Source: Chitinimonas taiwanensis DSM 18899 (GTDB lineage: Bacteria; Pseudomonadota; Gammaproteobacteria; Burkholderiales; Chitinimonadaceae). From it: a DNA stretch of 64,000 bases. Each line of letters starts with the position of its first letter. The first letter of the stretch is position 1. Under the pieces are notes generated by a model. The model searched no databases and was not told where the DNA came from. It saw nothing but the letters and a program-made list of their open reading frames with translations. The position numbers were made by a program, and so were the translations under genes. Location of the stretch: NCBI RefSeq assembly GCF_900119825.1, contig NZ_FPKR01000003.1, positions 1 to 64,000 of the forward strand, read 5' to 3'. Below, one piece after another: positions 42,849 to 50,569 of the stretch.

Positions 42849-43598
42849 CTAAGGCATCGCATCGGGCTTGGATTGATGCACATCGCGAAACAGCAGCATA
42901 TCGCTGATGCGCTGCGACCTGGCCTCGTCAAAACCCAGCGCGAGCGAGCGCTCCTTGGGGTTGGCCCAAGTGCCGAACAGCATGTCCCAGATCGGCAGCC
43001 CATAGTTCTGCGCATGGTGGTCTTGCTCGTGGTGGACCGTATGCATTTCCGGGCGCTGTACCAGATAGCCAAGCCAGCGCGGCGTGCGCAGATCGCTATG
43101 CAGGAAGAGATCGAAGGCGCCGGTCAGAAAGAGCGCGATGGCCGCCGCCAGCGGCGAGGCACCCAGGATCAGATAGCTGGAAAACGCGCTGATCAGCACG
43201 GCCGCGGCGGTATCCATCGGGTGGGCATAGAAGGCGGTCAGCGCTTCCACACGCTTGGCGCTGTGGTGGAGCTGGTGAAAGATGCGCCAGAGCAGATCGA
43301 AGCGATGCGTGGCGCGGTGCCACCAATAGAAGATGAAGCTCGCCAACAGAAAGCTGAGCAGGCCGGTGACCGGGTCGGGCAGGTGCCGCGAGGCCTGGAT
43401 CAGCGCGTGTTGTTCGATGCCGCTGGCGAATAGATAGCCAAGCAAGAGCGTGACCAGCACGGTGGCCACGCCAAGGCCGGTCGACAGGATCAGCCAGCGC
43501 CGGTCGCAGTGGTTGCGGGAAGCCGGGGCGATTACCTCGCGGCAGAAGATGGCCACGAAGAGCAGGGCAATCAGCGGATAAGTGTAGAGTTCGATCAT
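42849..43598 (-). CDS. Sterol desaturase/fatty acid hydroxylase family protein
   Basis: A 249-residue membrane protein starting MIELYTYPLIALLFVAIFCR. The eight-His diiron motif set is present: HRATH, HQLHH and HTVHHEQDHHAQNYG, with HPMD in between. Members hydroxylate or desaturate lipids, carotenoids or alkylglycerols using O2. No partner gene adjoins it. The loop YLVQRPEMHTVHHEQDHHAQ is typical of the bacterial branch. Confidence 0.9.
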   Translation of the reverse strand: MIELYTYPLIALLFVAIFCREVIAPASRNHCDRRWLILSTGLGVATVLVTLLLGYLFASGIEQHALIQASRHLPDPVTGLLSFLLASFIFYWWHRATHRFDLLWRIFHQLHHSAKRVEALTAFYAHPMDTAAAVLISAFSSYLILGASPLAAAIALFLTGAFDLFLHSDLRTPRWLGYLVQRPEMHTVHHEQDHHAQNYGLPIWDMLFGTWANPKERSLALGFDEARSQRISDMLLFRDVHQSKPDAMP

Positions 43599-43751
43599 GC
43601 GGGCATGCCTTGGTGTGTCGCCCCGACTGGCTTGCCTACCCTGCGACGCGCGCATTGCGTAGACAGGGAGTCGGAACGGGTTACGTGGGAGCCAGGTGTC
43701 ATCGCAAAGGGTGGCTAAGGCGGTGGAATGAGCGCGTGAGCGGCAGCGGCC

Positions 43752-44261
43752 TCAGGCATCGGCCGGCGCCAGCGCGCTGACGACGAACAGATGGAAAGGC
43801 GAGTCGGCACGGTCGGCCTGCGCCTGGACGGATTTTGCCGGCCACTGCGCAAAGCGCTTTTGCCAGTAGCGCAGCGCAGCCGCATCACGCTTGAACACCG
43901 CCACCAACCAGGGTGCGGGGCTGGGCAGCATGGTTTGCGCCAGCAGTGCCTCGGCCACGCCGCGCCCGCGGTATTTAGGCAGCACAAACATATCGGCCAG
44001 CTCATACCGGGCCGGTGGCACGCCCTGGGCCGCTTCCACCAGCGCAAAGCCGGCCGGGTGCCCATCCACCCAGGCTAGCAGCGCGTAATCATCGCCACCC
44101 AGCAGGTAGGAACGCACGCCCTCCTCGCTGGCGTCGTACAGGCCACTGGGCAGGATATCCTCGTCACTCCAGTGGCTGGCCTCGAAGTAATACAGCTGCA
44201 GCAGGCGGAACAGCAGGCCATGCTGCGCTGGCCCTGCCGGTGTAATCGTGATCGTGTTCAT
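43752..44261 (-). CDS. GNAT-family N-acetyltransferase
   Basis: About 169 residues starting MNTITITPAGPAQHGLLFRL. The acetyl-CoA loop is YELADMFVLPKYRGRGVAEA and the C-terminal strand WLVAVFKRDAAALRYWQKRF. ASHWSDEDILPSGLYD is typical of a GNAT subgroup with unknown acceptor. An upstream ATG adds seven residues and cannot be excluded. Confidence 0.85.
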   Translation of the reverse strand: MNTITITPAGPAQHGLLFRLLQLYYFEASHWSDEDILPSGLYDASEEGVRSYLLGGDDYALLAWVDGHPAGFALVEAAQGVPPARYELADMFVLPKYRGRGVAEALLAQTMLPSPAPWLVAVFKRDAAALRYWQKRFAQWPAKSVQAQADRADSPFHLFVVSALAPADA

Positions 44262-44388
44262 GGTGGGCGGCGGTAATTTCATGCCGCAGCGGCCTGGCTT
44301 GGCCGGCCCGAATGGGGCATGCGGCTAGGCGAAGGCCGCGCGGAGCTGGGCGGACGGCCGGAACCATAGTCGAGAAACGCCCGCCCGG

Positions 44389-44904
44389 CTAGGTGGCCAG
44401 CACGCACAGATAGCGTCGCGCCTCAAAGCACTGGCCACCGCGTTCAATGGATTTAGGCGGGCAAACATCGAGCTGGAAGCCTGCTGCGGTGTAGAAGCGT
44501 ATCGCCCGCGCATTGTGTGCGAGTACCCACAGGCTGCAGTGGGTAAAGCCCTGAGCATGCATGGTTTGCTGGGCGTGATGCCACAGCGTGCGCCCAATGC
44601 CGCGCGACCAGATGTCGGGCGCCACATACATCGCCCAAAGTTCTGCTTGGCTGGACGGCGCATCGGTGTCGCGGCAAGCACCAAAGCTCAGCCAGCCTCG
44701 CAGCGTGTCTGCTGACTTAGCCAGCAAAACCGCTGTCTTGCCGCCCGCAATGACCTCTGCCCACCACGCCTCGCGCTCGGCGAGCGACTGCGCAGCCAGA
44801 TAGGCATCGGGAAATACGCCACGGTAGGCCGCGCGCCAGGCGCTGATATGGATTTCGGCCACTGCGCGAGCGTCTTCGGGTGTAGCAGGTGTGATTAGCA
44901 GCAT
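44389..44904 (-). CDS. GNAT-family N-acetyltransferase
   Basis: A 171-residue protein starting MLLITPATPEDARAVAEIHI, the canonical GNAT opening. ISAWRAAYRGVFPDAYLA, ELWAMYVAPDIWSRGIGRTL and NARAIRFYTAAGFQLD complete the fold. The acceptor is unknown. It is one of four GNAT genes between 33 and 45 kb, all on the minus strand. Confidence 0.87.
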   Translation of the reverse strand: MLLITPATPEDARAVAEIHISAWRAAYRGVFPDAYLAAQSLAEREAWWAEVIAGGKTAVLLAKSADTLRGWLSFGACRDTDAPSSQAELWAMYVAPDIWSRGIGRTLWHHAQQTMHAQGFTHCSLWVLAHNARAIRFYTAAGFQLDVCPPKSIERGGQCFEARRYLCVLAT

Positions 44905-44982
44905 AGGAAAGGAGCGGATATGGGTTCTGCGGAGGGGATATCGAGCCGCACCAGCCGGTGCGCTCAACAATACACCGCGTCG

Positions 44983-45441
44983 CTAGGCAAGGTATGGCTG
45001 GCATTGGTTGCACAGCATAAAGGCGATGGCCGTTTCAAGGTGCTTGGCCAGCGCCGGGTCCTTGCGCTCCAGCGCGCCCACCACACCCTGGCGCGCCTTC
45101 TCGATGAAATCGATGCGGCTGGTGTCGCCAGCCAGCGGTACGGGTTGGCCGCTGGCCACCGAGACCTTGATCGTCATGCCCAGAAAAGCCGTGCTGTCAT
45201 CCAGCGACAGCTTGCCTGCACGAATCTGCCCATTCATCCAGTCGAACAGCTGCTGCCGCGTCATGGCGGTGAAATCCACCGGTTCGCTTGCCGCAGGCCC
45301 GTTTGACGCCCTCGCGGCCGCAGCCTGTGCGGTCTTGGCCTGCAGCATCGCGGCAAAACCGATGGCATCGCTAGCTGTGGCGCCAAACGCTTGCGCGCCG
45401 CGGGCAGGATAGGGCTTAGGGATCACGGCCTCGGTTTTCAT
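44983..45441 (-). CDS. Hypothetical protein with Ala-rich N-terminus
   Basis: A 152-residue protein; GAGGAGCGCGAG precedes the ATG. Residues 1-55 are Ala/Pro/Gln-rich and probably disordered. The remainder is helical (TAMTRQQLFDWMNGQIRAGK; LDDSTAFLGMTIKVSVASGQ; DFIEKARQGVVGALERKDPA) and ends with a CNQC pair. It lacks a signal peptide. No family is recognised. Confidence 0.6.
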   Translation of the reverse strand: MKTEAVIPKPYPARGAQAFGATASDAIGFAAMLQAKTAQAAAARASNGPAASEPVDFTAMTRQQLFDWMNGQIRAGKLSLDDSTAFLGMTIKVSVASGQPVPLAGDTSRIDFIEKARQGVVGALERKDPALAKHLETAIAFMLCNQCQPYLA

Positions 45442-45501
45442 CTCGCGCTCCTCGCATTATCGCCAGCCGAACAAAGCACGATGCGTGCTAAGACCCTGCT
45501 C

Positions 45502-45617
45502 GTAGCCAAGTAGGGTGGGCAGCTTGCTGCCCACCGTGGTGCCGAGGCGAGAGTGCGCCATCGGTATGGCCGGCAAGGTGGGCAAGGCCTTGCCCACCCT
45601 ACTGGGCTGGGCGCTGG
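45502..45617. repeat. Hairpin repeat, copy A
   Basis: Begins GTAGCCAAGTAGGGTGGGCA and ends GCCCACCCTACTGGGCTGGG. It contains two stems: GTGGGCAGC...GCTGCCCAC and GTGGGCAAGG...CCTTGCCCAC, separated by about 40 bp. The same two-stem order recurs at 46787-46904 and, in part, at 46141-46184. It lies just downstream of the YciI-like gene. Confidence 0.75.
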
Positions 45618-45623
45618 GCCGTA

Positions 45624-45965
45624 TCAAGACTCTGGGTCGAACATGATCTCGCGTACTTCCTGCGTGCAGCGGCAGCTTTCCGCGATTCTTGCAGCCCAAT
45701 ACAGCGCAGCCTCGCGGTTGGGCACTTCGATGATGGAGAAGCCGCCGATCACTGCCTTCGTCTCTGGCATGGGGCCATCGGTGGTGCTGCCGTCACATGC
45801 TACGAGCGTCGATTGCTGACGCTGTATGCCCGCGCCGAATATCCACACTCCCGCCGCCTTGGCTTCGCGCACCACCTGATGCGCCGCCTCGCCCACTGCC
45901 GGCCAATCCGCATCCGGAATATGGTCCATCGAACCATCATCAAACGAAATTAAATAGCGGGGCAT
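45624..45965 (-). CDS. YciI/DGPF-domain family protein
   Basis: A 113-residue protein starting MPRYLISFDDGSMDHIPDAD. The order (short start, GVWIFGAGIQRQQSTLVACD, DGPMPETKAVIGGFSIIEVP, EAALYWAARIAESCRCTQEV) matches YciI-like DGPFAETKE proteins. Members are small dimeric enzymes or accessory proteins of unknown reaction, sometimes fused or linked to ECF sigma factors. No sigma factor is next to it here. A repeat copy follows its stop. Confidence 0.88.
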   Translation of the reverse strand: MPRYLISFDDGSMDHIPDADWPAVGEAAHQVVREAKAAGVWIFGAGIQRQQSTLVACDGSTTDGPMPETKAVIGGFSIIEVPNREAALYWAARIAESCRCTQEVREIMFDPES

Positions 45966-46140
45966 TGCATTACTCCCAGATTGAGCGGATTCGTGCGGCA
46001 TTCTCCTAGGAATGGAAGGCCGAATCAGATACTTGGCTGTGCATGAGTATTCTTGGTGAAAATTGGTGGGCTTTGCTTCACCTTGACTTCCTCCAACAGT
46101 GTTTTTCTAAATAAAGAATAGAGTGAGGGTGCTATCTATA

Positions 46141-46184
46141 CGGCCGGCAAGGTGTGCAATGCCTTGCCCATCCTGCTGGGCTGG
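46141..46184. repeat. Hairpin repeat, partial copy B
   Basis: CGGCCGGCAAGGTGTGCAAT followed by GCCTTGCCCATCCTGCTGGG matches the right half of copy A (GGCCGGCAAGGTGGGCAAGG region), with the stem degraded by two changes. The left half is missing. Confidence 0.6.
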
Positions 46185-46234
46185 TTTTACCTGAATGCGT
46201 GGCCAATAAGTTGTCCACCCTTGTCTGAGGTTTC

Positions 46235-46510
46235 CTACATAGGCACATCATCACCGAACGGTGTAATGCCGCTAACTTGGGTGAGCTTATTCTTCGCCAA
46301 ATCAATGGCCATCAAGAAGTCCTGAAGCGGGAAGCTGTGTATTGCCACATCAGGATTATCTGGGGAAAAGAGCTCCAGCTTCAAATTCTCAAATCCGTCT
46401 TCTTGAGTAAGCATTGCCACAAAGGTCTGTTGATAATCAATCTCAGCGGTCAGTCTTTCGTGATCTCCATCATCTCCAACAGTGAAGCTGAAATCTTTGA
46501 ATTTAGCCAT
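46235..46510 (-). CDS. Small hypothetical protein, AT-rich
   Basis: A 91-residue protein from ATG 46510; GTGAGGATTAAT just upstream is a good RBS and favours this start over a longer frame with a Cys-rich, non-coherent leader. It is acidic and beta-prone (MAKFKDFSFTVGDDGDHERL; TQEDGFENLKLELFSPDNPD). No signal or membrane segment is visible. No family is recognised. It lies between hairpin repeat copies B and C. Confidence 0.5.
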   Translation of the reverse strand: MAKFKDFSFTVGDDGDHERLTAEIDYQQTFVAMLTQEDGFENLKLELFSPDNPDVAIHSFPLQDFLMAIDLAKNKLTQVSGITPFGDDVPM

Positions 46511-46903
46511 ATTAATCCTCACGAAAACCTTTGAATGAACCATCTCTGTGATATTGAATTCTTCGTCCATCAAGTTCTTTAAGGGTACTTCCAGAAACCT
46601 CGTTTCCGGGCACCGATCTGGCAGATCAACATGACCTGCTGAATTTTTGCGCAATTTGCCTAAATTCGGGCTCGTTGCGGACTCACTTTCCAATCCTGAA
46701 CCTGCTTTCTCTTGGCCCAGAACGCACATCGGGCGTCAAGACGCCGCCACGCTCGTCTCCTTCAGCCAGCACAGCCGCTTCAGGTTGTAAGCCAAGTACG
46801 GTGGGCAGCCACGCTGCCCACCCTAGCGTCGAAGCGATTGTGCACCATCGATTTGGTCACCAAGGTGGGCACTGCCTTGCCCACCCTACTGGACTGTTGG
46901 GTG
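46511..46903. other. Intergenic stretch holding repeat copy C
   Basis: No convincing gene. A weak minus-strand frame upstream of the 91-residue ORF is discounted. The right part is the hairpin repeat described separately. Confidence 0.4.
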
Positions 46904-46904
46904 C
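46787..46904. repeat. Hairpin repeat, copy C
   Basis: Begins GTAAGCCAAGTACGGTGGGC and ends CCACCCTACTGGACTGTTGG. It has the same two-stem plan as copy A (GTGGGCAGC..GCTGCCCAC, then AAGGTGGGCA..TGCCTTGCCCACC). It is similar in length and order but diverged in the spacer, so the copies are old. It abuts the 3' end of the nuclease-like gene. Confidence 0.75.
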
Positions 46905-47344
46905 TAGAAAAATTCATAATCTGCTATTCCTGTTTTCCCTGGCCCTGTAAAGAAGCGTACAAAAAGTGTGTGTTGGTAGCCCAGTTGCTCTCTGAATGCT
47001 TTGAGTTTTGAAAGATCTTTGAAGTTTTGTTCTGGGTTTGTGGATTTTTTTATTTCAACGGCTATTAAGTTTTTACTAGTCATCCTTCGATGAATAATGA
47101 TGTCGGGAACAACCTTGCGTGTGGATGCAGGATCATTTGGCGAAATGGCATAAGTCAGACGTTTTATCTTGTCCATGTCGCGATCGTACTCGCAGTCAAC
47201 ATCCCATTCTGGGAATGCAACTTTCAGTTTATTGGCAAGCTGGTGAGCGATGGCTTGCTCGCTAGAGTCCACCGCCAGTAGCTGGTGTTGCTCTTTGATA
47301 AATTCATCCAGCAGGGCTTCAAGATCAATATTGAGGTCTAACAC
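46904..47344 (-). CDS. Orphan PD-(D/E)XK nuclease-like protein
   Basis: A 146-residue protein. The core VVPDIIIHRRMTSKNLIAVE followed by IKKS gives P-D-(x13)-E-x-K, the PD-(D/E)XK nuclease motif, on two predicted strands. The N-terminal helix ANKLKVAFPEWDVDCEYDRD may supply the leading acidic residue. Such lone small proteins occur as restriction relics or as McrBC/PDDEXK-family enzymes of defence and mobile elements. No methylase or helicase adjoins it. It is AT-richer than the genome average of the window, with a hairpin repeat at its 3' end. Confidence 0.65.
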   Translation of the reverse strand: MLDLNIDLEALLDEFIKEQHQLLAVDSSEQAIAHQLANKLKVAFPEWDVDCEYDRDMDKIKRLTYAISPNDPASTRKVVPDIIIHRRMTSKNLIAVEIKKSTNPEQNFKDLSKLKAFREQLGYQHTLFVRFFTGPGKTGIADYEFF

Positions 47345-47508
47345 TTTCGGCTCCTAAATAAATGAAGCTAATTCGCCCCCCTAAGTGGAGGTCTTAGTTG
47401 AGTAGGGGGTATCGCTTGGCGTGTTGTCGCGGGGCTGTGGGTGATTTAGACATCCAGCGGTCTTCGGCACATTAATACACCACGCGCTTGCGTGAAGTCC
47501 CAGCGGCC

Positions 47509-48918
47509 TCATACCTTCTCCAACCCATACCCCGCCAACTTTTCATACAGCGTGGCGCGGCCTATGCCCAGGATGCGGGCGGCGTCGCTTTTGTTGCCGC
47601 GGCTGGCCAAGAGGGCGCTGCGGATGGCTTCCATTTCGGCGCGGCGCACCGCTTCGGCCAGCGTCAGCGGGTTTAGCGGTGGCGGCGGGCCGGCGGGCAG
47701 GAAGTCGGCCGGGGTCAGTTCGGGGTGGTCGGCCAGCATGGTGGCTTGTTCCAGCGCATTGCGCAGCTCGCGCACATTGCCGGGCCAGGGCTGGCTGGCT
47801 AGCCAGGTCAGTGCTTCCGGGCTCAGGCTCTTGCGCGCGGCGCCGCTGCGCAGCGAGATATCGGCGAGCAGTTTTTCCGATAGCGGGGCGATGTCCTCGC
47901 TGCGTTCGCGCAGCGGTGGCAGGCGTATCGGCAGCACATTCAGGCGGTAGAACAGGTCGGCGCGGAACTGGCCGGCTTCCACCATGGCCGGCAGGTCGCG
48001 GCTGGTGGCGGCGATTACGCGTACATCCACCTTGATCAGCTGGTTGGCGCCCAAGGGTTCAATTTCCATTTCCTGCAGCACACGCAAGAGCTTGGCCTGG
48101 GTGGCCAGCGGCAGGTCGCCAATTTCATCCAGGAAGATGGTGCCGCCATCGGCCAGCTTGAACTTGCCGTCGCGGCCGCGCCGGTCGGCGCCGGTATAGG
48201 CGCCCGGAGCGGCGCCGAACAGCTCGGCTTCCAGCAGGGTGTCGGGGATGGCAGCGACGTTCAGGGCTACGAAGGGCTGGCTGGCGCGCATGCTGGCGGC
48301 GTGGATGCTCTGGGCCAGCAGTTCCTTGCCGGTGCCGGTTTCGCCCAGCAGCAGCACGGTGGCGTCGAGCCCGGCGGCGCGCTTGCCCAGGTCTTTCATG
48401 CGCTTGCAGGCCGGGCCTTCGCCCACTACGTCGGCAAAGGTGTAGCGCGCGCTGCGTTCGCGGCTGAAGTCGCGCCGTATCTGCAACAGGCCTTGCTGCA
48501 GGCGGCTGAACTTGTCCATCAGCGGCTTTAGCGGCTGCCAGGCGTCGTAGAGCATGATGCCGCCCGCGCCGATGATCTGGCCGGCGTCGTCCATGATGGG
48601 GAAGCGCGAGACCACGAACGTGCGTTCGCGGTGGGTCATGAAGTCGAGCAGGATGGGCTCGCCGGTGCGCAGCACTTCGGTGAGCTTGGTATTGGGCAGC
48701 AGTACGTCGATGCGCTCGCCCAGGATGCGGTTGAGGTCGGCAATGCCTAGGATCTCGGCGTAGTGCGGGTTCATCCACACCACGCGCGCATCGGTGTTGA
48801 TGACTACCGCGCCGGCAAACTGGCGCTCGAATACATCAAAAAACGCACGCTGCAGCACGCTTTGCAGCGCAGGGTGGGGCAGATCACTGGCTTCGGGCAG
48901 GTCCAGGCCGAGTTTCAT
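47509..48918 (-). CDS. Sigma-54-dependent PAS/Fis transcriptional activator
   Basis: A 469-residue protein from ATG 48918 (AAGAGG upstream). It has a PAS domain at about 30-130 (RQFAGAVVINTDARVVWMNP). The AAA+ domain at about 165-390 has Walker A GETGTGKE, a GAYTGA loop (canonical GAFTGA with Phe to Tyr) and Walker B FLDEIGDL. The C-terminal Fis helix-turn-helix is NKSDAARILGIGRATLYEKL. The sensor acts on an unknown signal. No sigma-54 (-24/-12) promoter is obvious next to it, so its target may lie elsewhere. Confidence 0.93.
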   Translation of the reverse strand: MKLGLDLPEASDLPHPALQSVLQRAFFDVFERQFAGAVVINTDARVVWMNPHYAEILGIADLNRILGERIDVLLPNTKLTEVLRTGEPILLDFMTHRERTFVVSRFPIMDDAGQIIGAGGIMLYDAWQPLKPLMDKFSRLQQGLLQIRRDFSRERSARYTFADVVGEGPACKRMKDLGKRAAGLDATVLLLGETGTGKELLAQSIHAASMRASQPFVALNVAAIPDTLLEAELFGAAPGAYTGADRRGRDGKFKLADGGTIFLDEIGDLPLATQAKLLRVLQEMEIEPLGANQLIKVDVRVIAATSRDLPAMVEAGQFRADLFYRLNVLPIRLPPLRERSEDIAPLSEKLLADISLRSGAARKSLSPEALTWLASQPWPGNVRELRNALEQATMLADHPELTPADFLPAGPPPPLNPLTLAEAVRRAEMEAIRSALLASRGNKSDAARILGIGRATLYEKLAGYGLEKV

Positions 48919-49012
48919 AAGCTTGCCTCTTGGGCTGTTGTCTCCTCGGGCGAGTGTACGTGAGCTTGCCGGCACCGGCACCGATTCTGTCTGCCCGGCC
49001 GGACAGTCTGTG

Positions 49013-49486
49013 TCAGCCGCGCAGCGTGCTGCTGCCTTCCAGCGGCAAGGGGGCGCCGCTTTTCACCGTGCGGATGGCGAAGTTGCTGGTGATGTCCTGC
49101 ACCATGGCCAGGGTTTGTAGCTTGCGCACCAGCTTTTCGTAATCGGCCAGATCGCGCACCACCACTTCCAGCAGGTAATCAAACGCGCCCGAGACCACAT
49201 GACAGCTGATCACCTCGCTCAGCTGCTCGATGGCGGCTTCGAACAGGCGCACCGCGTCCTCGCGGTGGTGCATCAGGCGCACATTCACGAACACCGTGGT
49301 GGCCAGCTGTAGCAGATTGCGGTTCAGCACCGCGCGGTAGCCGCTGATGATGCCGCTGTCCTCCAGACGCTTGAGGCGGCGCGCACAGGGCGAGGGCGAT
49401 AACGCCACCTTGTCGGCCAGCTCCACGGTGGAGAGGCGGCCGTCTTCCTGGAGCAGTTGCAGTATCTGGCGGTCGGTGCGGTCCAT
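49013..49486 (-). CDS. Lrp/AsnC-family transcriptional regulator
   Basis: A 157-residue protein. The N-terminal HTH is DRTDRQILQLLQEDGRLSTV to LSPSPCARRLKRLEDSGII. The C-terminal RAM domain, about 70-145 (LFEAAIEQLSEVISCHVVSG), senses amino acids. It is divergent from an EamA-type exporter gene across 148 bp, the common layout of an Lrp-type regulator with its amino-acid exporter target. Confidence 0.93.
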   Translation of the reverse strand: MDRTDRQILQLLQEDGRLSTVELADKVALSPSPCARRLKRLEDSGIISGYRAVLNRNLLQLATTVFVNVRLMHHREDAVRLFEAAIEQLSEVISCHVVSGAFDYLLEVVVRDLADYEKLVRKLQTLAMVQDITSNFAIRTVKSGAPLPLEGSSTLRG

Positions 49487-49634
49487 GCTGAGCGAGGTAT
49501 TGGTTGATTCCGCTAATTATGGCTTGTTTGTGGGTGTTTATCGCCAATTATCTGGCCTGATATTGCGAAGTTTGCCCTGAAACGCCCCGCCGCTCGCCGG
49601 GATAATGGCGCATCGAATCTGGCTGGAGGCTGCC

Positions 49635-50546
49635 ATGAGCACCGCCCTGACGCTTGCCCCAAACCCGCGCCTGAGCGCCCCCATTCTGGGCCTCTTGGCA
49701 CTGGGCCTGACCGTGCTGGTCTGGTCCGGCTTCTTTCTCTCGCTGCGCCTGGGCGCCAAGGCTGCGCTGCCGCCGCTGGAAATCGCCCTGTTCCGTTTCC
49801 TGCCCGCCACCGTGTGCTTCCTGCCCGTGCTCTGGCAGCGCTGGCGCAAGATCACCGCCGTGCCCTGGCCGCTTTTGCTGATGATGGTGTGCGGTGCCGG
49901 TCTGCCGTACTTCCTGGTGGCGGGCCTGGGTATGCGCCACGCACCGGTGGCCGATGGCAGCACGCTGCTGCCCGGCACGCTGCCGCTGTTTGTATCGCTG
50001 CTGGCGCTGGGCCTGCTCGGCCAGCCGCTGGCGCCCAGCCGTCGCAAAGGCCTCGCGCTGATCGCGAGCGGAGTGGTGCTGATGCTGCTGTTCTCGCTCA
50101 GCCATGCCCAGGCGGGCCTGGGGCAGGGCTATGCGCTGTTCCTGTTCGGCAGCCTGTTGTGGGCTGGTTTCACCCTCGCGCTGCGGCGCAGCGGGCTGGG
50201 GCCGCTGGAGGGCGCCGCTGTGCTTACCTATGGCTCGCTGCCGCTCTTGCTGCTGGCGCTGTGGCTAAGCGATGCACCACTGCAGCTGCCACAGCTGCCG
50301 GCCAGCCAGCTTGTGCTGCAATTCCTGCTGCAGGGCCTGGGTGTGGGTCTCGTGTCCACGCTCAGTTACGCCTACGCGGTGGCGCGGCTGGGGGTGGAAA
50401 AGGCCGCCATTGCCGGCGCGTTGACCCCGGTGGTGGCCTCGCTGCTGGCTGTGCCCCTGCTGGGCGAGCTGCCCCCGCTCAGCTCGCTGCTGGGCATGGC
50501 CCTGATTGTGGCCGGCGTGCTGCTGGCCAACCGCCCTAACACCTAG
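49635..50546 (+). CDS. EamA/DMT-family exporter
   Basis: A 303-residue inner-membrane protein with about ten helices in two EamA repeats. It starts MSTALTLAPNPRLSAPILGL after CTGGAGG. Motifs include GLTVLVWSGFFLSLRLGAKA and, in the second half, LSYAYAVARLGVEKAAIAGA. The family exports amino acids or metabolites by drug/metabolite-transporter mechanisms. The divergent Lrp gene suggests an amino acid or derivative. The aminotransferase gene follows after 23 bp. Confidence 0.9.
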   Translation: MSTALTLAPNPRLSAPILGLLALGLTVLVWSGFFLSLRLGAKAALPPLEIALFRFLPATVCFLPVLWQRWRKITAVPWPLLLMMVCGAGLPYFLVAGLGMRHAPVADGSTLLPGTLPLFVSLLALGLLGQPLAPSRRKGLALIASGVVLMLLFSLSHAQAGLGQGYALFLFGSLLWAGFTLALRRSGLGPLEGAAVLTYGSLPLLLLALWLSDAPLQLPQLPASQLVLQFLLQGLGVGLVSTLSYAYAVARLGVEKAAIAGALTPVVASLLAVPLLGELPPLSSLLGMALIVAGVLLANRPNT

Positions 50547-50569
50547 TGCCCACGCTTCTGGAGCCACCT

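Noticed and set aside
46511-46729. A longer 164-residue form of the small AT-rich protein
   Set aside because: The first 73 residues look unlike protein and a good RBS sits before the internal ATG at 46510.
42249-47344. A prophage or integrative element
   Set aside because: GC drops and repeats appear, but no integrase, att repeats, tRNA or structural genes were seen.
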